From Roridomyces roridus (taxonomy: Eukaryota; Basidiomycota; Agaricomycetes; Agaricales; Mycenaceae), in contig JARKIF010000016.1 in the NCBI GenBank assembly GCA_029378245.1, positions 868,001 through 932,000 of the forward strand: 64,000 nt of DNA, given 5' to 3'. Of this stretch, positions 1 through 9,130 are shown piece by piece; position 1 is the first letter of the stretch, and the number at the start of each line of letters is the position of its first letter. Both the position numbers and the translations under genes were made by a program. The notes beneath the pieces are model-generated. The model searched no databases, was not told where the DNA came from, and was given only the letters and a program-made list of their open reading frames with translations.

Positions 1-134
1 AGGAGCTGGTATGTAACCATTTAAACCGTTTGTTTATCATCTGTTACCGTTTGCACTGACCCACAAATTAAACGGAAATGAAAACGGTTGAAACCGTTTG
101 CAAACGTTTGCAAACGGAAATGATTGCAGCCCTA
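1..134. mobile_element. Right end of a hAT-like DNA transposon (runs off window)
   Basis: The first 134 bases are dense in short repeats of AAACGGAAATG and CCGTTTGCAAACG. The stretch ends in GGAAATGATTGCAGCCCTA, whose reverse complement begins TAGGGCTGCAATC, which resembles hAT terminal inverted repeats. Clustered subterminal motifs are typical of hAT ends. The other terminus and any target-site duplication lie outside the window, so the family is an inference from one end only. The element would sit about 55 bp past the stop codon of the TatD gene. Confidence 0.35.
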
Positions 135-187
135 CAGACGTCATGAGATTTTGGATGGCCGCAGTACACAACACCTAGACTCACTAC

Positions 188-1976
188 CTACACCCCGTAC
201 ATCGCTCGAGCATTTTCCCGTGCGACGCTCAACACGCGCGCTGCATCCCACATCTCCGCCCCACCCGCATCTGCACCACTGGCAGCACCCGACCTTGCAG
301 CGGCCTGCGGTTTCGGCAACAAATTCGCAATAAAACCCGCCGTCCAGGGCAGCATCCCCGAGTGACACAGGGGTAGCTTCTGACCTTTAACTTCAGGCTT
401 CGCAAACGCAGGGAGGTTGTACACCGGGTTGGGGACCATGTACGGTGCGTCGGTCTCGAGGACGATGCGCAAGCGGGGTGGAGAAGGCGAGGAGGGAAGG
501 AACATGTTGCGCACAGTCGTGGATGTGTCGACGTTCGAGCCGTAGGTGATCACACCTTGAAGGAAGGTGAGGGTCATGAGACAGGAGACAAGTGGGAGAC
601 TTACCGGTGATGCCGATGTAGAGGTTGGGAAACCAGTCGAGGAGACGTTGAGCAAACGCGGGGGCGTTGGTGAAGCAGTGAATGTGAATCTATAGAGCGG
701 TCAGATGAAATTTGGAGCGTAAATCGTGAATGCCACCTTGTGATCCTTGGGCACTTCTGCCTTGAGAATACACTCCGTGTCCGCATCGGCCTCGCGGGAG
801 TGAATGGTCAGGGGTTTCTTCAGCCGTACTGCGCAGCGCAGCTGACGTATAAAGACTTCTCGTTGAACGGGCCGTGGCGAGGTGTCGTAGTGATAATCCA
901 GACCCATCTCACCCCAGCCGACACAACGGGGATGCGCCATAGCCTCGATACTAAACTCTAACATCAGAACACATGTCGGGCGAGGATAAAAGGACGAACA
1001 TGTCAGCCTCGATGGCGTCGGTGTAATCCTTTGCCTGGTGGGGATGGACGCCCATGACGAACCAATACCCCATCCCGCCCCAAAGATCCCGCCTCTTCTC
1101 CTCAGTCAGAGCCGAGTCGGCGAATTCACGCCAGAGCGGCCGCACGGGAGCTTCGCACCAAACATCCACGATCTCTTGCACTCCAGCAGGAACGTAGAGT
1201 GCCTGAACAAAGTCGTATACGGTCTTGTATTCGCCGTTAGGGTACTTGCGACGATACGACTCGAAAGTCAAGGCGAGATGCGTGTGGGTGTCTACGATGG
1301 GCGAGGCAGGGGACACGGCCGGGTGGGCGAGTCGGAAGAGCGATTCTGGGATGAATTCGTTGGATCTCTTGTTGTTCACGGCCGGCTAGTGTTGCCGTGG
1401 CTCGGCTCCGGCTGGCTCGGCTCGGTAAGCCGTGTCAAGCCGTAAGCTGTGGCTCGGCTTGCGGCTCAGCCACGGCTCCGGCTCAAAAGCACATATCTTC
1501 TGGTGTGGAGACATTGAAGCTCAAATGAGTACCTGGATATCCACATAGACCCTCCCCATGCACGAACGACTCGAACTGTGGTCGTGGCCGTTGTCAAGGC
1601 GTTGCCACCGCTGTCATCAGTGGCAAGCGTGAGTTTTCGGTCACATCTGTCACGGTCTCGTTAAAATTGGTATTCCAAACACCCCAGCACTCAGGACGGA
1701 AAGCAATTAGTGTAGCATGTATTTGCCAGAGCCATTGAAGTCATTTTGAGCCCACTCGGCCGTACCAAAATCCTCCAATCGGGCAATCTCCAAAATCCTG
1801 CCAAGCCGCGGCTAAGCGGCTTGCTGACAGCTGGCGATGGCTGGCTTATTTTTGGCTTGGCTCACACGGCTAGCCGAAGCCGAGCCGAGCCGCGGCAACA
1901 CTACGGCCGGCTGGCTGAGTTGGAAGCCTAGCGATTCTGGGTTGATTTTGACGAATTTCTTGTTGTTTTTTCCCAT
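188..1976 (-). CDS. TatD-type metal-dependent hydrolase (TatD DNase family)
   Basis: Predicted TatD-family metallohydrolase (TIM-barrel phosphoesterase/DNase). My model has five exons: 1905-1976, 996-1385, 737-955, 605-689 and 188-555, giving 377 aa. Family marks are the metal-binding VDTHTHL, GEMGLDYHY, TIHSREAD, IHIHCF and the late ETDAPYM. The start is MGKNNKK at 1976. The exon carrying VDTHTHL has no usable upstream ATG, and an in-frame TAG lies immediately before it at the splice acceptor. Intron 1 (1386-1904, 519 nt) is far longer than the other introns (40-49 nt) and coincides with a short inverted-repeat transposon. Exons 1 and 2 begin with diverged tandem copies of one segment (NNKKFVKINPESLGF versus NNKRSNEFIPESLFR). 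If intron 1 is not removed, no protein with the first metal site can be made. The family call is secure; exon 1 is an inference. Confidence 0.85.
1387..1903. mobile_element. 517-bp hAT-like MITE inside the TatD gene, acting as its first intron
   Basis: Both ends begin, reading inward, with TAGTGTTGCCG followed by C or T and then GGCTCGG. After a 9-bp gap the two termini remain alignable for about 50 bp. The element is flanked by perfect 8-bp direct repeats CGGCCGGC (1379-1386 and 1904-1911), the duplication length made by hAT transposases. There is no transposase ORF, so it is a non-autonomous MITE. On the minus strand one target repeat plus the terminus makes the donor CC|GTAGTG, and the other end makes the acceptor CACTAG|CC. 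Removing 1386-1904 leaves the TatD frame intact with two extra residues (Pro-Ala) from the duplicated target. Confidence 0.8.
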
Positions 1977-2106
1977 TTTGCGATACGAGTTGGAGGTAGC
2001 AAACCTGGATGCAAAGGAGAGTGTTATAAAGGCCCGCTTGACTCAGATATGACTCAGAGGCGATCGACGATCGAGAAACTGGCTGACTCGAACGGAATGG
2101 GTAGAA

Positions 2107-2855
2107 AGGACCCTCGAATATACGGTGTGAACTTAGATCCGGAGTCCCGACAAAATTGCCCCGATGGCCCGTCGAACTATGGGCCAGAGTCCCGACAAAT
2201 GGGTTCCGGCGGCCGGTGAACCCTGATCTGAAGTCCAGACAATGGCCCGTGGGCTGATCGAAGTCTGATCCAGAGTCCCGACATCGGCACAGCGACCCAA
2301 TATGAGGTGGAGAGAGCGGCTCGCGTAAACTAAGTTGATGGCACATTGTTCGCCATTGTTCGTCGAGCACGGCTCCATGTTTGTAGTAGATAATTAATTA
2401 CAACTCTACCTGATGCTCTTCTCAGGACAGTGCGCTTTACACACCTTCCAGTTGGGTCGTTTCTCCTGCTGCTCCCACGAGACGACGCTGTCAAAGAATT
2501 CAGTGGTCATGTCGACATCCATCAGTGCCACAGCTCACAAGATACTCAGTTAATGGATGAGAGGGAACAGCTGTCCAAAAGGATGGCAAGCCTGAATACG
2601 GTTCGTCGTCGGGGTCAGGTAAATATTCACATACTGGAGCTGTCAGAGGACGATTGCGGAGACTAGGGGAACTTTAGCAATTTTTAGCGAATTTTTTGAA
2701 CTCTGATCCAAAGTCCCGACATCGGCGATTTTGGGTCGAACTCAGAGCCGGAATCCCGACACGATTTTGGGCGGGGGTCGGGACGAAAGTCCCGACAAAA
2801 TTTTCGAGACGCCGAAATTCCGGATCTAAGTTCACACCGTATATTCGAGGGTCCT
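2107..2855. mobile_element. 749-bp MITE with 37-bp perfect TIRs and 8-bp TSD
   Basis: The termini are a perfect 37-bp inverted repeat starting AGGACCCTCGAATATACGGT. They are flanked by the direct repeat GGGTAGAA (2099-2106 and 2856-2863). Next to each end, copies of AGTCCCGACA and close variants are clustered (about 2141-2282 and 2709-2800), as expected for subterminal transposase-binding motifs. No transposase is encoded. The longest internal ORF, about 78 codons at 2430-2666, is unrecognised and may be captured sequence. The 8-bp duplication suggests hAT, although the termini lack the usual leading CA or TA. It lies between the divergent TatD and HD-hydrolase genes, ending 108 bp before the HD start codon. 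Confidence 0.85.
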
Positions 2856-2963
2856 GGGTAGAAGAGCAGACGATGATGTTTACGTAATTGCATCACGGAC
2901 TCTCCCTTCGCCGTCGCCAAACAGCCGCAATTGGCCCTCTGTTTTGCACTCCCATCTTCTTCT

Positions 2964-3664
2964 ATGTCTGCTTCCACGGAACGCTTCATTCAAACTGTAT
3001 TCGGTCTTGATCCAAATGTGGAGGAAGACACTGTCCGCCTCATGGCGTTGGACCTGCAAACTCGCTACTCTGAACCCCAGCGCCACTATCACACTCTGCA
3101 ACACATTTCTCACATGCTCCACGGCTACGAGTCGTGCGGCGCGTCTAGTGGAGCCATAGAGCTTGCAATATGGTTCCACGACTGCGTATATGACCCAGTC
3201 CGAGGTGGGCCTTGGAATGAGAGGGAGAGCATCCGTGTTTGGGAACGGTTCGTCCAGTCGACGGGTTCGGACATCATGGTGCGCTACATCTATCTGCCTC
3301 GACCAAATCCTATCCTCAACCGCAGCAGAAAGAGCTGAAATCCCCTGTCTCCACACTCATCGAGGCTACCATCTCCCACTGTATTCCGGAGGTCATTCCG
3401 GACCATCTCGACGCTTCCCAGGTCGCGATCTTCCTCGACCTCGACATGCGCATTTTGGCCGAATCTTCTGAGATCTACAGCAAATATTCACAGGACATCC
3501 GAGAAGAGTACTCGCATTTTCCAGCAGAGGTTTATCGTGCTGGGCGCGTCAAAGTCCTGGAGCAGTTCTTGTCCCGTGAGCGTATATTTTTGGGTCCTGG
3601 GACAGAGGATATGGAACAACGAGCCAGGACGAATATACGGGAGGAAATTGAACGACTTGTGTAG
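2964..3664 (+). CDS. HD-superfamily metal-dependent phosphohydrolase (COG4339-like)
   Basis: Two exons (2964-3278 and 3326-3664) separated by a 47-nt GT-AG intron encode 217 aa. Family marks are YHTLQHI near residue 40, the HD-type metal pair in WFHDCVYD, FLDLDMRIL in the second half, and the C-terminal tract YSKYSQDIREEYSHF. These fit the predicted metal-dependent HD phosphohydrolases, whose substrates are unknown. No signal peptide is visible, so it is probably cytosolic. I chose MSASTERF because the reading frame upstream has no plausible earlier ATG. The promoter lies in the short gap after a MITE ending at 2855, so that element may supply part of its regulatory region. Confidence 0.8.
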
Positions 3665-4589
3665 AATGACGATCAATGCACTTTCTTCTTTGTGGATACA
3701 GTGGGCGCACCTCTCCAGCATGCCTCCGAGAACGTTCAAGTGTACCGTGATTCAACGGGACAAGGGTGCGCCGATACCGTTCACGGTGACCGTGAAGCGG
3801 TCGAACAAGGAGGATTGGTCGACACAACCGGCGCTTTGGATGCACTCCATTCAAGCTTCATTGCTCTGCGAAACATGTGCATAAGGAAGGAATGTATCCA
3901 AACTAGATTCACTCACTTTTATATGCTGTCTTGGAGGTGGTCCTCAATACGGTCTGATGGTCTCCCCACACCGACCCGATATATGCAGCAAAGCCACAGC
4001 AAATAATACAACGCCAACGTCCCGATTAGGGAATTTTCTGCTTCGTCAGCATGACGACGGCCAGTCGACCGAGTCGACCGACTTGCGTGGTGCGCGTTGA
4101 GGCTTCGGGACCGAAGAGCCGTTCTACGGGGATTCGTTGGATAGAGCTGGATTTTGCGCCATATAGCGCCATATTCATCGTTGCCAGACAACACGTCGCG
4201 CGTGCGTCCAGTGTCCATATGCACAGAAAGGTTCACAAATCCCCGATGCCTTCCGGGACTCGCCACGAGGATGCGTCGAATGTGGGTTGAACGCTTCCGT
4301 TTGACGGTACGCGTAACGCTGCCAAGAGGCAAGTCGAGTGTTTGATCAACAACTTTTCTTTCTTGATCTTGACCACAACAACCACTTAGACCATGTGGCT
4401 GGCTTGGCCATATGTCCCTCTTGGGCACTCCAACTCTCCTTTCCCTCCATTCCACCATCAACCTTTCGAAAAATGAATGTCGGACGGATCTTGGTTCGGT
4501 TAGCGCCTTGACGATCACTTTGCCGACATGATTACATCCTTTAAATAGTGTCCACTGTCTTGTCTCAGATTCTCATCCGCTCCCTCTCC
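3665..4589 (+). other. Intergenic stretch with one weak ORF (3720-3884)
   Basis: No recognised gene. A 54-codon plus-strand ORF at 3720-3884 (MPPRTFKCTVIQRDKG...) has protein-like composition, with a basic/beta-rich stretch VTVKRSNKEDW, and could be an exon or gene remnant. I found no convincing partner exons. Longer frames on the minus strand between 3919 and 4518 lack an ATG start and look like shadows. The last 100 bases probably hold the promoter of the kinase-like gene. Confidence 0.3.
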
Positions 4590-6016
4590 ATGCCCTCCTC
4601 CGTATTTCCTCTGGATCGACTTATCTATCATGTCTATCTCACATGCCTGCCGTTCAACCCCGGTTCCACCAAACACCTATGTTCGCCCGGCGCGCCCTGC
4701 ATCCTAGCCCGCGCCTTCTTGTCTCCAGTCCTTGACCTCAGACTCGTAGCGTCCTCTTGGAACACTGCAGTCCTAGCCTTTCAACAAACCAAACGCGGGG
4801 CCTTTTTCGAGCAAGTGGAAGACGGCGTGTATTACCCCCACCCATGGCACATCAACACCCGTATCCGCAAAGCGGTACTCCTCTCGCGCTACCGCGTGTT
4901 CTACACCATCGCCTCCGAAGATGGTCGGTAACATCTATCTATCTGTACGCTTGCCGACGATGCCACCTCCTTCCAGGCAGCCGTGGGGTATTCCTAGCTT
5001 ACGACTTGGGTGAAGGGTGCGCCGCCGGAAGACAGGTCGTCATCAAGGCGTGGGTGGAAAACTCGGATTTCGAATGTCAGCGCGAGGTTGCGGCGTACCG
5101 TGCTCTCAGCGCTAGTGCCGGTCTAGGTCCGTGTAAGGGCGTACCCACGCCCGTCGGCTTGCCCCAAGCACAGCATGACCCCATGTGTGACCTCTATGCG
5201 CTTGTCCTTCCCAAGTTGGGCCCAACGCTCGAGGACCTTCGTGCTCTCCTTCCTGATGGGAGGTTCGATTTGAGGATGGTGTTGGTTGTTGCGATCCAAA
5301 TGGTTACTCTTTAATCCTCACTTATTTTTTGTAATGCTAACACCATGCAGATTGACCGCTACCAATCCATCCACGCCCGCGGGCTCATCCACAACGGGAT
5401 GAAGCCCGCGAATATCTGCCTCGCACCTCGAGATAGCTCGGACCCGCCGGGGATGCTTTACTGCATTGATTTCGGCTTCACAACCGAGCTGGATGTGCAC
5501 GCCGAGTCTCCGCTGCCCAGCCCGCATCGGATTGACGCCATCGGGAATCGGCGATTCATGAGTGTGTTCGCACATCACGGAATCAGTGCGTCTTGCCATC
5601 TTATAGCGACTCAAGTTGGTTGAATTTATGCAGGTCAATCTCAACGCGACGACCTCGAGTCCCTCGCATACCTGCTCTCGTACCTCTTCCACGGCCAACT
5701 GCCGTGGGACCCTCCCTCGACTTCTACGAGTCCTACTCGATCGAGCTCCATGTCTCCCGAAAATCGAAAGAACCAGCAACAGCAGCCACACGTCTGGCGC
5801 CTCAAAACAGCCACCTCAGCCTCGGTCCTCTTCCGCGACATGGACGATTGCTTTACGGAGTTTTGGCGTGACTTGAAGGGGTTGGGGCACGCTGAGATGC
5901 CGGATTATGCCAAGATTCGGGGGAGGTTTGTGAGGTGTTTGGATCAGGTTGAGCGCAATAGTGGGCAGGGAGAATTCGGGTGGTTGGATGTCTGGGATCG
6001 GGCGAGTGCATCGTAG
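4590..6016 (+). CDS. CK1-like protein kinase homologue with degenerate HRD motif
   Basis: Four exons (4590-4923, 4977-5302, 5351-5585, 5634-6016) give a 425-aa protein. About 110 N-terminal residues precede the kinase fold. A degenerate glycine loop (GSRGVFLAYD, about 112-121) is followed by the lysine strand VVIKAW (Lys135). The catalytic loop reads IHNGMKPANI where CK1 kinases have HRDIKPDN, so the catalytic Asp is Gly236. The metal-binding DFG is kept (260-262). The stretch QRDDLESLAYLLSYLFHGQL matches the CK1 helix after the activation segment. Loss of the catalytic base with DFG retained suggests a pseudokinase or atypical kinase. There is no signal peptide. The kinase-fold call is firm; inactivity is inferred from one motif. 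Confidence 0.8.
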
Positions 6017-6123
6017 AAGGGTGGGTGGTTTTTTGTCTGTTTTGTGGGTTGATTGGTTCCTTTTGGGCTCGGGGTTCTTTGTTTGAATGCATTGCTTTGA
6101 ATTCCACTTTATAGGCTATCGTC

Positions 6124-8020
6124 TCAAGTCTCGAACCTCTTCCTAAACAACACCTTGGCACTCCTATTCGCCCCGCAAGTCGTCCCAAACCACTCACTGG
6201 GCGGACGCACCCCCTCCTCTTCCAACCGGATATCGTACTGCAAGAGAATGTACGCGAGCATGAGTTTCAGCTCGGTCACAGCGAAGAACCTCTGTAATGC
6301 ATTCTCAGAAATCTTGATCTTCCAGAGAGAAACGTGAACAAACCCCAGGACATGCGTGTTTCCCGAGACCGAAGGCCAAAAATGCTGGGTCGGGAGTGGA
6401 CATCTGATACTTGCTGCTGCCACTTCCCTCACTCTCCTCGGCCTCGCGCATCCGGGCAAATCGAAACCCGTCAAACTTCTCCGCGTCCTGATAATTGCCT
6501 TCGTCGTGGTGAGTGGCGTACGTTGCAGCGGTGATGTACGTCCCCATAGGAAGGTGCGTTCCGTCGGAAAAGGTGAATCCAGAGGGGGAGAGGACTTTTC
6601 GGTGCATGTTTACTGGCCGATTTTTAGTTCTATTGTATTACGGAGGTGAGGAAGCGAAGAACTTACTCGCGCTGACTCCATTGAATCGCTGCGACTCGCG
6701 GAGGAAGCTATCGAGCTTGCAACATCGTCCCAATGTAGCTTTGCTCCACCCGTTTTCTTGGGACAGAGCAGCCTCTACCTCTTCCCTCAACGGCGCGACG
6801 TACCTTGGCTCCGCAGCGAGATGATATAAAGCCTGCGTGAACGAGTTGGCTGTGGTGTGCACTGCGAGGAAGTTGATTTGCATTATGCGCTGGATGAGTG
6901 CTGGGATGGTTTTCTCTTCCGGGGAGTCTGCGGGGGCGTGGGTGATGAGCCAGGAGATGAGGTCGTTCTGGAAAGGGTTTCGGAACTGAGGTCGGATAGT
7001 CGAGTGGGTTGAACGCACCGGGTCGACGTCCTCGTCGTGAGTTTCCTCCTTCCTGAGACGTTCTTCGATTATGGGAGCGAGATGCTTGCTCGCTCGAGAG
7101 GTTCCGCGGCGTAGTGGCGAAACGAGCGGGCCGACGATGCTAAGCAAATAGTCTCATCCATCCAAATTACGTTTTTCTGCAGGCACTCACGGCTTCAAGG
7201 CGTCCGGAAACAAGTTGATTATTCTCGCCCGCTTGATCACATTCTCTGCATATTCGATGGTGAGGTCTCTGTAGTCTGCATTGCGGCCTAATGTTAACCT
7301 ATTTCAAGTTATGCTTTCCGATGAAGTGAGAATGCGCACAAAGTTCAACGCCGACGAATAACCTGTTACTCGTCCGAGAGACGATGCGGAGGACGGTCTC
7401 GAGCGCCGGAAGGGCGACCCAACCTGCAGCGCGCAAGTCAACTCAAACGGGGTAGAGAAATTCAGACAATCGATTTACCACCGCCTGCAATCAACTTCAC
7501 CCCGACCTCATCCCCAAACGCGCAAACAACCTCGTCCCAAACGTCAAGGAGCCTCTCATTCGAGCTCCTCGTCAGTTCTCTTCTTACTACCATTTCATGG
7601 TACGGCGTTTCCACGAACCTCATGCCGAGGGTATACTTGACGGCGAGGGTTGCGCCGAATCCATGTGCAGGGGAGAGTTCGTGTTCGGGCGCCTTGCGGA
7701 GGTCGGCGATGAGGCGCGCGGAGGACAGGACGTACATCCATTTGTCGGGGTAGGGGACGCGGAACATTGGTTTATGCTGCGACTTGTGGTCAGTCCCAGG
7801 GTGAATGAGGTGGGGAACTTGAAAGAAAGCGTACTTGGTTATACCCCTTCTGAATAATCTTGGGCGCGTTCTTGAGGTATTCGAGCGCCCCGAGGTATGA
7901 GGAGAATATGCCCTCTGGGCCCATGGCAGGGACAGCGGCATGCGCCTTCCTGTTCTTCTTCAACCAGATAAAGACCACAAGGCTGATAGAGAGTGCGAGT
8001 AGACTGGGAGTAAATTCCAT
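6124..8020 (-). CDS. Cytochrome P450 monooxygenase
   Basis: Multi-exon microsomal P450. Translation starts at 8020 with a hydrophobic anchor (SLLALSISLVVFIWL) followed by basic residues. The I-helix reads FLAVHTTANSF, with His-Thr-Thr in place of the usual AGxDT; this HTT form is seen in the ent-kaurene-oxidase/gibberellin-type fungal P450s. An ExxR-like FLRESQR precedes the heme loop FGLGKHACPG, which holds the cysteine ligand. Segments between these join through short GT-AG introns with no frame breaks that I could see. The next gene downstream is GH3, on the other strand and divergent. Substrate cannot be told from sequence. Confidence 0.85.
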
Positions 8021-9130
8021 GAGTTCTTATCCCTCCATAGCTCGACTGGCCGCATTTTAAACTTGGGTGCACGTAATTTCCCTTACGGCGCTGCCGAGGT
8101 TGAAATCCAGTATACGTTCCTGTTCTGGAAGATCGCACCGCAAACCCGATTCTTCGAATTCCTTGTCCATCGGGTGTCGGAGCGGCCGTGCAGCGCGGGA
8201 TGGAGCGGCTGGTGGGCAGTAGGTTTCTGGTCCTCGGGATGTTCGTGCGGCATCCAAAGTGCATGTCCAATGAGTGGCCCAGAATATTTTGACGGATTTT
8301 TGAATGGAAAGGAACGATGCCGAGCTTGTAGGTTGAAAGTGTTGGCATCAACTTGGCATAAGCAAGAATAGTAAGATTTCGCCGTCTGGTGTCATTTGGA
8401 TGGCGTACATGTTCAATAGATATCTTGCTATTCACTCCATCCTTCCGTCTGAACCCGGCAATCCACTGAGCACGGCAAGACTCGGTTCAACGGCTCGATT
8501 CGCCAGTTTCAACCAGTCACGTGCTATTGGTTGAGAATGTTCAAGGTCGAACGAGAAGATCAAATTGTTATTGTGCGCACTGCAAATGTCGACTAACTTG
8601 AAGGGGAGACGGAAAAATCCATCTTGTCAAAGCGGGCATATAGGCCTTTGTGATCCAACTGCCGCCGTTGAAGAGCGCCCAGAGGGGCATATAATCCACG
8701 GTTCAACTTAACCCAGGAGGCAACCACCCGAAGGCGAGCTGACTGTTCTCCATACGTGTGCTCCAAGCTGCCTCAATGGTCAACCTCCATTTGCAACCGT
8801 GAAGCTGCCGCTGATGGGGTGAAAAAAGCCAAGATGTTGTATTTCTCATGAGAAGTTTAACCCCCAGCAGGTTCCGTCGCCCTTCCGCTTTGCAATGTCA
8901 TGGGGCAGCTCAAGTGTTATCTAGAAGTCGCTGTGCCGCGGCCACGGACACAGAATGCTTTGTCCGAATTTTCTCCGGGTGCTTGTTTGAGCTATGATCC
9001 GTGAATGCCGCAGGTCAGATCTTCCCCGCATCACGTGGCGGCGTGTCAAGTGATTACTCGGCGAATTGTCGGACAAACAGCGTTTGTATATACCATCGGT
9101 TACCCCACAACTTTTCACTCCTCCACCATC
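8021..9130. other. Intergenic region between divergent P450 and GH3 genes
   Basis: No supported gene. A 198-codon minus-strand frame (7839-8435) overlaps P450 exon 1 in another frame and starts at no ATG, so it is treated as a shadow. This stretch should contain both promoters. A TATATA-type motif lies about 45 bp before the GH3 start codon. Confidence 0.5.

Noticed and set aside
2133..2800. Repeated AGTCCCGAC motif considered as a CRISPR-like or satellite array
   Set aside because: Spacing is irregular, copies are clustered at the ends of a MITE, and the genome is eukaryotic; these fit subterminal transposon motifs.
7839..8435. 198-codon minus-strand ORF upstream of the P450
   Set aside because: Overlaps P450 exon 1 in a different frame and has no ATG start.
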